Shown one piece after another: positions 1-11,668 of a DNA stretch of 64,000 nt. Position numbers and translations under genes: made by a program. The notes beneath the pieces are model-generated. The model was not told where the DNA came from. It searched no databases and was given only the letters and a program-made list of their open reading frames with translations. This DNA is from Stercorarius parasiticus (taxonomy: Eukaryota > Chordata > Aves > Charadriiformes > Stercorariidae): the NCBI GenBank assembly GCA_013396915.1, contig VWZL01003430.1, positions 117,946 through 181,945 on the forward strand, written 5' to 3'. Within the stretch, counting starts at the first letter, position 1; each line of letters starts with the position of its first letter.

Positions 1-293
1 AGCTTCGAGATATTTTATTTTCAGGGGTCTACAAAAGCAAATGTACAACTCAAATAAAACCACAGCAGTGACTGTAGAGAATAATAGTCTAACTTCATTT
101 TGGAGCAGAACGTGGAAAATGTGGCTATAACCTGAACTAGTAAAGTGCAGCGTGCTCTCTCCCTCTTTCTAGCTGCTTTGGGCAAAGGCCACAGGTAGCA
201 AAGTCTTTTCAAGCCCATCTACTTGTTGGGCAGGAGGAACAAGCTGGAAGATGGCTTTCAAGGCTGCAGCATCTCAATGTTGCCAGATGCATC
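1..293. other. Non-coding sequence, nothing identified
   Basis: Unique-looking AT-rich sequence with only short reading frames. No repeat or regulatory motif stands out before the CR1 copy that begins at 294. Confidence 0.5.
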
Positions 294-430
294 GAATCAT
301 AGAATCATAGAATCGCCTAGGTTGCAAGGGACCTTTCAGATCATCTAGTCCAACCATGAAGCTAACTCCGACAAAAACCGTCACTAAACTATATCTCCAA
401 GCACTATGTCTACCCGTCTTTACTCCAGCA
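294..430 (-). repeat. CR1 LINE 3' end (truncated copy, inverted)
   Basis: The left edge carries the repeated GAATCATA unit that is the reverse complement of the CR1 tail (ATTCTATG-type octamer repeats). It is followed by the diagnostic 3'-UTR block including GATCATCTAGTCCAACC near 339-355 and ACCGTCACTAAAC near 377-389. Because the tail lies on the left, the element is inserted on the minus strand. At about 137 bp it is a typical 5'-truncated CR1 copy. CR1 is the main LINE family of birds, so this is one of the clearest clues to the source organism. The right boundary is approximate. Confidence 0.93.
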
Positions 431-3034
431 CGTTTTAACAATTATATTCTGTTTTTCCTGGACTAAATGTCAGTTTGTCAGCCTGTGGACTGTCACAACA
501 GATAGTCATGGGGCGCTGTACCAGTTAATGCACTTTAGTCAAAATACAAGGGGCTTGCCTTTCAAATTAAAAGTTACCTTGCCAGTAACAGCCATTCTTT
601 CTTTGACAGCACACTCGCCTTTCCACATGCCTTTTTATTGTTTTCCCCCCATTTTTCCAGTATCATCTTTTAGCACCGGACTATTGAGTTGATAGTCTGT
701 GAGTGGTCAGAGAAGGTCCAGTGAAATCAGAGCGCACCATTTCACTGGCCTCTTCAGAAGTGCTGGATTAGCCTTGTTGCCTACAATTTAAGAACGGACC
801 CCTATCCAGAAAAGCACTTTAACACATGATAACAGTTAAGCATGTGCTTAAGTGCTTTTCTGACTCAAGGCCCGTATAAGGAAGCACTTCTAGCAAATGT
901 TTCCAGCTAGTTCAAACAGTGTCCAACTTTTCCAGATATTAGATTTCCTCTAAAATATATAAGCAGAGCTCCTTCCAATAATGAAAAGCCTCACTGAATT
1001 CTTCCCTTCAAACAATTGTTTGGAGGTTTGCTCTGTTACTGATAGAAAGATTGATTCAAGTTGCAAAAGAAAAAATGTGTTTATGCAAATATTAAGTGCC
1101 TGAAAACTACACCACAGCTGTTTAGTTTTTGGAAGAAAATCTTGGCTTGTTGTAAAAGATGCATCAGCGTCTATGAGACTTAGAAAATCTCTTTTGTTAC
1201 ATGGTTATTTCAGTGGAAATACATTCTCCAAAACCTTCTCTTCCAGAACGAATTCAGATTTCTCTACATTTAACATTGCAAAAGTATGAAAAGCTTCTTG
1301 GCATATGTATTCCTTGTCAAAATGAATCTAGAATGAGATAGTGACAATGAGGAACAAAAGTTTTGGGATAACTTATGCCCTTAAAATTTTGCAGCATGGG
1401 TTTCTGTTCTAATTGTAGGAAAACTACAGCTACAGAGAGTTCAATCTGCCCGTAAGAGGTGGTCATCGAGTGCAACAAGTGGAACAGGATGATTTCATTT
1501 CATGTGTAAACATTAGCGATAAGAAAGAGAAGCCTCCTATGTTGCTTTTTGTCTTTTGTTGCGTTAACTTCAGACCATGCATCATCTCTAATGAGCTTGA
1601 TAAAGCATAGCAAGGAAAATGTGCCATAATTCATCATGATTTCCATTTCAGAAGTGGCAGCCAACTTCAGAAAATAGTCCGTTTTGCAACAAAAGACACC
1701 CAACAAATGATAATGGAAACAATATCCTCAAATGAAAACTTACGGTCCCCTCGGATCCGACTCACATTGCGGAAAAGTGGGCTTGGTTTTGTTAAGAGTA
1801 CCAACAGATCCTCTCTGGTTCATCTTGTAAGTAGAATATTTGATTTTTCTATGTTGTCCACCTTAGAAAAAACTGGACCCCAAAATTTTATTGAGTAATA
1901 AGAGCTGGTATATGGAGAAAAGCAGGAACAGCCATTTAAATTGCTGGAAAATATAACATTAGATTTAATTCTTTCCCATTAAAAAGCTATGGCCCATGCT
2001 GCAATGGAAGGTATAAATAAGCTGCTTTCAATAACAATAAAGGAGCAATCTGTATGTTTTGAGGAGCCTCTGAAGAATTTTCACTCCTTTGTGTGAATAT
2101 CCACACTTTTTTTCTTTTTTTTTGTGGCTGTAATCCTTTTAGAAATCAGTCTATATTCTTTCCAGTACATCTGGGTGCCTTAGATACCACAGCCTACACC
2201 ATTTACATACCTTACTTTTAATCTTTGGTCTTTGAAATAATTTAGTTTCATAGGAGGGGTAAGACTTGGGTTGGAAAAGAAAATGGTAGTTCGTGAGATG
2301 AGGGAAAGGAAAGGTGGAGGGTGCCAGAGCAGGGCTCAGTGCTGGAGCTGTTCGCCTCCCAAAACTGCATCGATGTCCTAAAGACGTTACAGATTTGTCT
2401 TGCGCTGTCAGATCTCCTAAATATGGTGTTGATAGGCTCTAATGTTTTTTTTCTGTATGTGGCATTTTCTTTAAGAGATGTGTTGACCGGAATATATTGT
2501 ATTGGAATTTGGAGGTGAACGATCACTGCCAGAACAGGGCGTGCTGGTTTAAGATCATGGAAGAGATGACTTTTGCATGGCAGAAGACCGGTCAGCAAGC
2601 TGTCCAGGATGGTCTCCTGGACTGGGCTGTTGCATCCCAAAGTGGAGGTGAAAATTTGCCAAGGAATTGGGAGACGCTGCCTCTCAAAAAGGCAGGATGC
2701 CGCTCTCCTGGGGCACCATCTGCTAAACATCTGAGAAGTCACACCCCACCTCAACTGCGCTCACAGGTCGTGTTTGTGTTTCTGTGCGTGAAACAGATAA
2801 GAGCAATTCTGGTCTGTGATGATATCTTTGCTGAAGACAGAGCAGGCATCCATTTTCTGTGAATACTTTAAAATACCCAATTAAAATTAACTGTTTGGAA
2901 AACACTAGTTTTTTATTAGTTGATTGATGAACTAGGGTATCGTTACAAAAATAGAAGAAACAGCAACGACTGGTGTCAAAGTGAATTTATGTGAACCTTG
3001 TAACGAAAAATTCTCCAAAAATTATACTCAGGAT
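431..3034. other. Non-coding sequence with one GC-richer block
   Basis: Mostly AT-rich sequence with no recognised gene. The interval 2248-2862 is less AT-rich than its surroundings and happens to be open on both strands (168 codons on minus, 121 on plus). Neither translation resembles a known protein, and the minus frame begins at TTG rather than ATG, so I do not call a gene. Confidence 0.5.
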
Positions 3035-3335
3035 CATTCTAACGCAGTAGTTAATTAACAAGTGGAACTCACTGCCACAAAATACAGTATCTTTGAGGCA
3101 TGAGTTTAGCGGGATTAAAGGGATTTATTAAACACTTATATGGATAATGAGACCATCCGCAGTTACATTACACAGGATGAAACCATACATTAGGGATATA
3201 AACAATTATGCTTCAGGACAGAAGCCAACTACTGACTAATAGAGTTAAGGAGGAAATTCACTCCATAATTATCCAGGATTTTATGCACCTTTTCTAAAAG
3301 TTCTGGTACTGGCACTGTCACGAATGGGTTACTGC
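3035..3335 (+). repeat. Ancient CR1/L3-like LINE remnant (end of ORF2 and 3' UTR)
   Basis: From 3063 the plus strand reads W-N-S-L-P, the signature of the very C-terminal part of CR1-type ORF2 (the WNSLP...V...SL...FK block). It is followed by a 3'-UTR-like stretch with TTATATGGATAA near 3136-3147 and CTTCAGGACAGAAGCCAA near 3210-3227. That order matches old CR1 copies known from reptiles and birds. The copy is diverged and its reading frame is no longer informative beyond the first few codons. It is a fossil, not an active element. Boundaries are by eye, and the subfamily is not determined. Confidence 0.7.
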
Positions 3336-6300
3336 CTTACAGGAAATGTTGGAATACAGGAAATAGGGAAAAATAATGAAATTCTGATTTCTTTTATGTC
3401 TAAAGGTATTGTCTTATTTTTTCCCCTCCTTAATAATAATAATTATGGTATTTTATTAAAAAAAAAACGGAGAATGGGAGATGAAAAACAAATCCCAAAT
3501 TTATTGAGGCTAATGAAAGAGGCCCCTGCCTCCTTCCATATATGAACTGAATAGCATCAGTTGTCCATATCTTTTTAAAATGAGGAGAAACAACTAAGGA
3601 CATTGCTTTAGCTGATGTTACAACTTCTATTTGCGTGATGTCATTATAATATGATCAGCACTAGTTTCTTAAATTTTACTTTTGCATCCTAACACGCTGC
3701 TGTTTTAGTGGTACTATGAGCATAAACTTGCACTGAGCTGTCTAAAAGGATGCTGATATGCATGAACCCAACTTTGACAGGAATTTTAATACATTCTCTG
3801 AGAAGGGCTTTGCAATAGTTTGAATCTCTAGGAAGTGGTACTAATGCATCCAGGTAGGACTTCTACGGCTCAGGAGACCCAAGATATCACGTTCTCCGTG
3901 CAGGCAATTTGCCTGCTTATGGTAGTCCACAGAGCACACCTCCATGTGCTCCCATGGACTTCATCCATAGGGACTTGTGTCCCTCTTCTCCCAGCCAAAG
4001 AGGAGGATCCTGTAGCATCATATAAGACATAGCACAGCCTACAGAAGCGGAAAGAATGCATCAGGCAGGAATCAATTGCCTTTGACCTGTTTTGGGACCA
4101 AAATATTTTCAACCACAAATTGCCTTAAATCAAATAAAACAAACAAACAAACAATTTTTTTTTTTTTTCTATGCAAGATGAAATCCCAAAATTCTCTTCA
4201 ACAGAACATATACAGTAAGTCCTCTGTAGAGCTCTGGGTATAACAGCAGGGAAAGTGCCACAACCCTTCCCAAGTCTCCCGTGTAAGGGCTTCTTGCTGG
4301 AAAGGGGAAAAGAAGTCTGCATGCACTGGGCTCTCACATTTTTATCCGTGGCTTTTCTTGGCAGCCGTAGTCTCTCTCAAAGCACTTGTTTATAGATCCC
4401 TGTGCACGCTTGCTGACAGAAGACCCGAGCACGTGCAGTAAATCTGATGCATCCATCCAAAGGGCCTCAGATTTGCTGTGCACCCACAGGGCATCACTGT
4501 GCACCACTTGTGCTGGCCATGGCTGGGACTGCCAGATGCTTCATAGCTGTGAAATTTATGGAAATCCTAAATAAATATGCAAGGCTCTCAAATTCTGCCA
4601 AGGTAAAAGTTTTGGGTGGAAAAGAGGACATTTACGGTGAAACCCAGCCTCACAGTAACTGGTTGCTACTTCTCAGCAGCTTCCTTCAGCATCTTTTGTT
4701 CCTCAAGGAGAGGATTCATGGGCTCTAGGTGATCTCTGCTTGTGTTATGAGGGAAACTGTAATCTCTCAAATGGCATATCAGCACATACAGGCAGAGGGC
4801 TGTGCAAATAATACATAGCTAAAAAACCCTATGCACCTATACCTCCGGGACCAGTATCGAAATCACTGAAGTTGGTGGAAAGACTCCAGAGAGCTCTTCT
4901 ATCAACCAGCAAACACAACTACGACTTGAATTAAAGACAAAAAAAGCAATAATAAATAGGAAAACAATGAGAGGAGCAGGTGTTCAGCGTATTTGAAAGG
5001 CAGAAAAAGCAAACTTTTATGTTATAGCAGTGATGCTCTGCAATGAAGCTGAAGTCTGTCAACATCCAGATACGTTTCACACTGTATGCTTGGCATCGCA
5101 ACAGGTGGTTACTGCCAGATATACCAATGAAGAATATTCCAGATTTGTTAGCTATTGCACGAAGTCTTTCCACCAGCTGAATTGGCTGTATTTGGCAGCA
5201 GTCAGTTAGTAAATAAAAAATGATCTAGAGTTCATAACTATTGTAGCTTTAAAAAGCCAGCTAAATAACATTGTTTTTCAGCAGTGACATTCCTCACCCA
5301 GGAGGGAAGTCCCAGAGAAAACAGAAAAGGAAGAAAGCTCTGACAGTCAATAAATCTGGGCAACGTTGAATGAAATGGTTAAATAAGTAGGGAACTCATT
5401 ATTAAAAATGTCCTTTAACAGGCTATTTACATTTAAAGAAGAGGACTGAGAAATGAGGTAAAGCTTCTGTACAAAGATAAATTTGGTAAAACCGCCATGT
5501 TAATGTCTAGGGGATGGCGTGTGTGTACTCTAGGGCTGATTTTTTTTTGTCCTCTGCTTGGTGTTTAACCTTCTGATTTTCCACTATGTTGCACAGCCCC
5601 AGTGGACAAGTTCAGGCTGTTTTTACCTACAAACACAGCTTTGGCTAAGAACAAGGTTTCAAATTGTAGTCTGCTGGGCTTTATTTTAAAAAGAAAATGC
5701 CTTATTCACTGGAAATTTGCTGACTGCTTGAAAATGGAAACTGTTTAAGGAAAGATCAGTTTGGATGATTTTCCCACTTCGATAAGAATCTGGGAAGAAA
5801 AAAAATTTGAAATTGCCAGCACATTCCTTTCTGCCATTTTCAAAAGAAAAGCAGTCCAGTGCTAGTACCGACACAAGCAGCTCAAAATGATCAAAACAGC
5901 TGTTTCAGCGGACAGCTTCCTCTTCATCTCTTATTACAAACTCACGATTTACTCTTTTTGTTTTAGAAATGCAGTCCCATTTGCCTCCTAACAGCCTTAC
6001 CTGCGTTTCAAAGCCGAAATAAAAGCTCTGTGCTATGCGGCTTTAGGCATATTTGCCACATATTTTTGCCCTTGGATCATCTATTGTGTTGCTTTTGACA
6101 AACTGTTTAAATACACCAGGCTGAGCTAAAGGTTCTAATTTGATGGAACTTATTTATAAACCTATTCTGTACCATTAGAAGTAGTATTATACAGTATCAA
6201 TTTATGCTGATAATTTTGCAGCCATATAAATCCAAGGAAGGAAGCAATAACAGGACACGTATTGCATATGTGTTTTTACCATTCTAGGGCCCAGTTTTAA

Positions 6301-8592
6301 GGGGAACTCTTGTGTTTTTGAAGACCACAGCTTCCCCCTTTGCTACAAGCGATGGAGTTGCACTAGTGGAGCCTTATTGGTGTTTGTTTCAAGCATTAAG
6401 GAACCTCGGGGAAGCCTTTTTCTTCCTTCTGCGGTTCTTTCGTCCGCTCACAAAGCAGGTTTCAGGTTTGGGCCTGCTGGTTGAGGGGAATGCTTAGCTC
6501 GCCTATTTAAAACACAACTGGATTTTGCTATTCAAATGTAGGAAACCTAATTACACATTGGTAAATTCTCTTCAGTCTACCAAACACAGAAAAAAAACAG
6601 TGACAGAAACTGAAAGGCCAAAAAAGAGAAAAGAGTCCCTAAGACCTAATGAATCCAAACTAAACACCTCTCCACAGAAATGTCAAACATTTCTCTTAGC
6701 ACAAAACAAGGCTTAAAGAATTCCCTGCTTTTGTCTCTGGGCTAATTCCTTAAGCAGAGAGGGGGATTTTCTTCTGGGAGTGTTATTTCACAAAGAACTA
6801 AACAGCAAATAAACAAAAGACTCTCAAAGAGTGAGAGAGTATAAATAAAATTCATGACTCCTTAAAGAGTTTACACTGAAAGAATGTGGGGGATTATTTA
6901 CAATTAAAGCATAGTCTGTGGAATACAGTTATTATTACAAAAATGAATAAGAGGGTATTTCATTTAGCTCACAATAAGAGTGCACCTGGGTCTTCTCCAT
7001 TTGTTAAAATCGGAGAAAACTCACTTGCCCTCAGAATCATCTGTTTGGTTGCTTTTAGCCAACTCTTTTTCGTATACCAGCCTGGGTAATCCAATTGAAA
7101 ACGCTGTTTATGAAGTTGTAAATTATCTATGTTGTAGCTGCAGAAAGTGCCAAAAGGAGAGGCCCAAAACCAGGGGGAGCAAATCAGGAAAGTTGAGAAT
7201 TTCCCTCCTCTAAAAGAGAAAAAAAATCCCCCACGTTTCTTCTGTTTTTCTGTGAAAAGTATACTTCAGATCCCCACCCCCAAAGCCAATCTTGCAGAAA
7301 TGAAAACACCCACAACCCTTGTCAACAAAAATAAGTGTTTTTACACTTCAGGCCTAGCAGGGCACAAGTTTTTAGTAAAGTGAAAAGTAACAAGAAAGGA
7401 AGAAAAACTTTTGGGGGAATCTCCCTTCTTCCTTGCCAAGCGGAATATGAAACAATGGAGTAGGTTAATAATGGAGACAAGGTTAGCTGAGGGATAAGAT
7501 GAACGTGGAACAAATACAAGATTTCACTTCCAATAAATTAGGCAGACACAAATGAATGGTTATTAAGATAAAGAAGCATAGGTTGAAGAAGTCACTTGAT
7601 TATAAATTATAGAGCAATTAGTCCTCTTTTCAGTGCTTTTTTTTTGTGCTAGGCATTTTGTATGCTACAGCAAATGTGTCATAAAACAATGCCGATAATG
7701 ATGCTGTTGAAAGCCAAGGTAGACCGGCCAAATCCCATATATATATAAAAAAAATATATATATATATGTGCATGTATTAATAGGGTTGTGAGTGATATAT
7801 GGGGGTGTGTGTCCATACGGGTGCATGTATCCCTATGTGCGTACATCTGGTGGGTGTACACGCATGTCTGCCTACAGCATAAATATCACTAGGCACATCC
7901 GTGTGCAGCCCTATTAATTCTTTAGAGAAGTGATATATTAATACAAATTAAAAAAGAAATCTATACGAGTGTCATGGAATGTACTTTATCCATCTATCTG
8001 TCTATATTATGCCTCTCTGTCATGTTAAAAAGAAAGCCTTATAAGAGAGGTTAGGCCATGGAGGCTTATTTCATGTGCCTGAGCGACAGAGACAGAATTT
8101 AAAGCTTTGTTGAATTTGCAGCAAAGTTTTGATTGAGTCTTATCCTGCCATGCCTGCCTCGGCAAAGTATCCGAAACATTTGGCTACACATGATTAAGTG
8201 AACAGTATTTATTTTTAGCATCTGCTGCCCCTGACTCAAACTTTGCTACTAAGAAAATTCAGCTCTATGGAAAAGAATTTGAATTCCAGCTGGGCAGTTT
8301 TCAAAATAAGATGAAAAGTTAAGCAGGCAATTGGTGTGTATTTAGGGCTCAAAACACCTTGCCTCCTAAGAAGTCTTGAAGGAGTTAATCCCTTCTCAAG
8401 ATAATCCACTAAAGAGCATCCTTCATTATGATGTTAAAAGCAAGGATCAGTGCTGGGGGAGTCTAACAATAGGACAGAGGTGCTTTTCAATCCCCATCAC
8501 ATTCTTCCCAGGTTAGAAACAGAAACTGCTGTTATTCCAGCCGAAAACCAGGACGGGTTTCTCTCGTGGTGTTAAATATTCAGATTTAAAAA
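3336..8592. other. Non-coding sequence, simple repeats only
   Basis: No recognisable exon in about 5 kb. It contains a short AAAC tetranucleotide run at 4136-4152, a poly-T run near 4156-4169 and an AT dinucleotide repeat at 7736-7768. Open frames are short and do not resemble known proteins. Confidence 0.5.
7736..7768. repeat. (AT)n microsatellite interrupted by poly-A
   Basis: Alternating AT on either side of a run of A residues, followed by GT-rich sequence (7765-7815). It is a simple repeat with no coding content and a likely length polymorphism. Confidence 0.9.
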
Positions 8593-8610
8593 GGGAGGGG
8601 AAGGGGGGGG
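8593..8610 (+). other. G-rich tract, possible G-quadruplex
   Basis: Runs of 3, 4 and 8 G residues are separated by one and two A residues, followed by a poly-A run. The eight-G run can supply two tracts, so a four-tract intramolecular quadruplex is sterically possible. Whether it forms, or has any role, cannot be told from sequence. Confidence 0.4.
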
Positions 8611-10997
8611 AAAAAAAAAGAGCGATCGCTAATCCACTGCATTAACTAAACTTCTCTCTTATTGGGTATTTTTCTGCCAATCTTTCTAACTTTTATGACA
8701 AGGTGGTGAACGCGGAAGGGCTGCGTCAAAATGACTCACAACTCTCTCAGACATCAAAAGAACTTTTGATAAGAGGCTTGTAAATAATTTGCTGGTGGCA
8801 ACATGTGAGTGGAGAAAACCTGAAGCAAGTCGGTCTAACTTCACTGCATGGAAGGACGCTACATCCCTTCACTCTGGGCAGGAAAATGGCTTCTAATAAA
8901 ACCTGGGGGAAAAAGCCACACGTACCAAGCTCCCTTGTGTTACTTATGTGGCTAATGTTCTTAAGATTTGGTTTTCATTTTGTTTAGTACTGAGAGTCAT
9001 GTTTTTAATTAATGAAAAGATAGAAAAGTGTAAAAATACAGGNTTACAAACCTATTTGAGGATTGCTTACACGCATACGCACACATGCACTCACACACTG
9101 TTTAATATAGAAATTATCAAATTCAAAAAGTTTTGCTACTCTATCCAAGTAGAAAAAAAAGTAAAAATATTCATAAAGTGAGAGATTTTATCTGTGTTTT
9201 TACGACAGTAAAGGAGGAAGATTCAACCTTTTAAGACTGTCGTCAGAAAAAGAAGAAAAAAAAGCTATTACTTTGATAGCTGGCCATACAGCTGATTTAG
9301 GATATGATCCAAGCCCTGTGGATCTCCAATAACCACAACTGGTGTTTGGATCATGTCCTCAGAGTACAATAACAAGTTTTTGTAGCATGCATAATTGATG
9401 GGTTTTAAGGAATCTCATGTAAAACATGTTTCATTGTGCCTTGGAAATGTCACCTTAAGGAATTCCAGCCCCGTGTCAGGGCCAAGAGAGACAATAATAA
9501 TATTTCAGTCATGATAATTAAATGCTGTAAGCACCGTTATTTTCCTATTTGTTGTAATTCCAACTAAGAAGGGCTCTGATTGAGACCTGGCAAGAAGTGG
9601 TTGAAAAATTGCTCTTCCAAAGAGGGAAGCTAAAAGAGCACATGACTCAGCTGCAGATAGTAATTTTGATTCTTTTGTCCAATATAATCAGCAAACGAAT
9701 GGTAGCTCCAATTCACTGCTGAAGTCTGCAGCGACAGAAGCTGAAGACTTCCTACACAGGGCCACGGCTTCTCCTGAGCATGGCAGATCTCTTCATAGGA
9801 GTTAAGATCACGGCTGGACAGGAGGAGGACCAAACTCTGTCTCTAGGTTGCGGTTTCCATTGCTCCACATAGCTGGAGCACAGGGAAGGTCTCCACGGAA
9901 AAAAAAATGAGGTGGCCTTATGCTTAGCTAATTTGGAGAAGGTGACAATTAAAGGAGAAGTGCTTCAATGTGTCTGAATACATGGGACCTTTTACAGCTC
10001 TTCCTTCTTGAGGCTGTGTCCCTGATCCAGACCAAGCTGGAAATGTGTGAAGCTGTACTTTCTGTGAAGAGGCAGAAAATGGGAACACGGCAGATGTTGC
10101 AGATGTCTATTAACTCTTTAGATGTTGCAAAACTTTCTGGGCATATTGAACAGGAATAATGAAGTCCTGCCTGTTTAGAGTGCAAGCAAATGAAGTTCTT
10201 GTGTTTGCAATCATGCTCTTGCTTGGCAAATGAGTCTGGAGGGGATTTCATCCCTACTTGCTAGCCACGGTCCTTCAAGAAGGGAGGGATCTCACAGCTG
10301 CCCTACTCCATACCAGTGATCCCAGGAAGAAGGGAAATGCTGGAATTTCCCCACTTGCTGAAGCACTCTGTTGACATAGGAGATGAAGGCCACGGTTCTG
10401 CTGTCCCCAGCCATAGCTTTGCATTCACTGGTGAATGCTTCTTGTGACATCACTTTAAGTACTTCAATCAGTGGCCAAGGAAAGGAGTTGCCCTGCCTAA
10501 AAATCTTTAGAGGAGTTGATGAGCCCTGTCTTTTATAAGCTTCATTTTTTAACAATCCCAAATAAACCATGGTTATTAGGAAAAGGATACAGATCTCAAA
10601 AGTCCTGGGATTATAACATTTACGTGTTCTGGCTTTCTGACAAAAGCAGATGATTTTGACACACATTAAATGTTTATAAAATTTTTTAAAGACCAAAGGC
10701 TCCGATCTTTGGTTAAAACCAGGCACTAAATAAACAGAGGGAAGGACACAACCTGAGCCCTTACAGGAGCTCGCTTTTGAAGCAGAGTCCATTTCAGGAT
10801 AATAGGAATGGCTGATCCAATTCCTGCCCTTCAACCGCATTCAGTTTCTGGAATTAATTTATCAAGCTACATTTAAGGATTAAAAGATGGCGCCTGACAT
10901 TTTAGAACAAACCAGAAAACCCCAAAAACCCCAACAAAAAAACCTGTCACAATTCAGCAGAATTTGCAAAAGAAAAGAGGCTGTATGGGATAAAGGA
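8611..10997. other. Non-coding sequence with a 182-codon open frame
   Basis: Contains a single unresolved base at 9043, the hairpin at 9299-9359, and the longest open frame in the window (10292-10840, minus strand, ATG start, 182 codons). Its translation shows no signal peptide, domain or repeat that I recognise, and one frame of this length is expected by chance in this much sequence. I therefore do not annotate a gene. Confidence 0.45.
9299..9359 (+). other. Pre-miRNA-like imperfect hairpin
   Basis: Arm AGGATATGATCCAA (9299-9312) pairs with TTGGATCATGTCCT (9346-9359) over 14 positions with a single G-T wobble. A second inner stem, TGTGG (9317-9321) with CCACA (9333-9337), closes an 11-nt loop, with small internal mismatches and a bulge between the two stems. 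The length and shape are those of a short pre-miRNA. I do not recognise the arms as a known microRNA. The alternative is a relic of a small inverted-repeat DNA transposon, or chance. Confidence 0.2.
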
Positions 10998-11640
10998 AGC
11001 CAGCCCAAAGTCCTCTTAGGTTGATGATCTCTTCAGGTCACGGTTCAAGTTATCTTGATTTTCAATTGTACCCACCCAAGTCTGTACTGCTTCTCCCTAG
11101 CTATTTTTTTTTTTTAAAGACTTGAAGTCGCTGCCTAAATGCTCTTCTCCTTAATGAGAATGAAACCGACTGGCTTTTATTAATGAATCCCATCTTTTGT
11201 GCATAGGTTTTAGTTTCTCTTTAACATCTTGAAAAGTCATTAATTTATTGCTAATTTAAAAGAAAAAGAGAGAGCGATCCTGTTGGTTCGAATGAATACT
11301 TTTCCTTTGGTTGAACCAATAATTCAAGCTCCTGATTATACCAATTAAAGACCAATTTGAGGAAAGGCCTCCAGCACTGAGCTGCAGCTGCCATTTAGCC
11401 ACAAATTATGGGCCTTATATGTGGGTGGACATGAAACTCTTTCAGAGAGAAATAGATTGAGAAATAGGGAAACTATTGTAGGGATTTCAGCAGAAGGGGG
11501 ACATTAATTGGATACATTGCTTGAAGTCAATCAGAGATTCAGCTCCTCTGTGGGCCTTTTGACATCAAGACCCTTCTCTTTTTGTTCATGTACCTTCAGC
11601 TAGATTAATCACAGTGACTAAACAAGCAGAGATATTTTTC
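10998..11640. promoter_or_regulatory. Candidate conserved non-coding element (enhancer-like)
   Basis: About 640 bp rich in homeodomain-type TAAT/ATTA cores, including the areas around 11176-11190, 11238-11260 and 11501-11512. It contains an odd palindrome TTGGTTGAACCAA at 11307-11319. There are no long open frames. The block ends at a 23-base poly-T run. The call is inferred from motif density; conservation was not measured. Confidence 0.3.
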
Positions 11641-11645
11641 AGGGC

Positions 11646-11668
11646 TTTTTTTTTTTTTTTTTTTTTTT
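11646..11668. repeat. Poly-T homopolymer (23 bases)
   Basis: Uninterrupted run of T. It could be the poly-A tail of a minus-strand retroposed copy, but no recognisable element lies to its right. Confidence 0.9.

Noticed and set aside
294..313. Short tandem GAATCATA repeat considered as a microsatellite
   Set aside because: It is the octamer tail of the adjoining CR1 element.
2248..2862. Overlapping open frames on both strands (168 and 121 codons)
   Set aside because: The minus frame starts at TTG, neither translation looks like a protein family, and the openness follows from a GC-richer patch.
10292..10840. 182-codon ATG frame on the minus strand, the longest in the window
   Set aside because: No recognisable domain, signal or repeat. 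About one frame of this length is expected by chance in 64 kb of AT-rich DNA.
11281..11330. GGTTCGAAT, resembling a tRNA T-loop (B box)
   Set aside because: No A box, anticodon stem or acceptor stem can be built around it.
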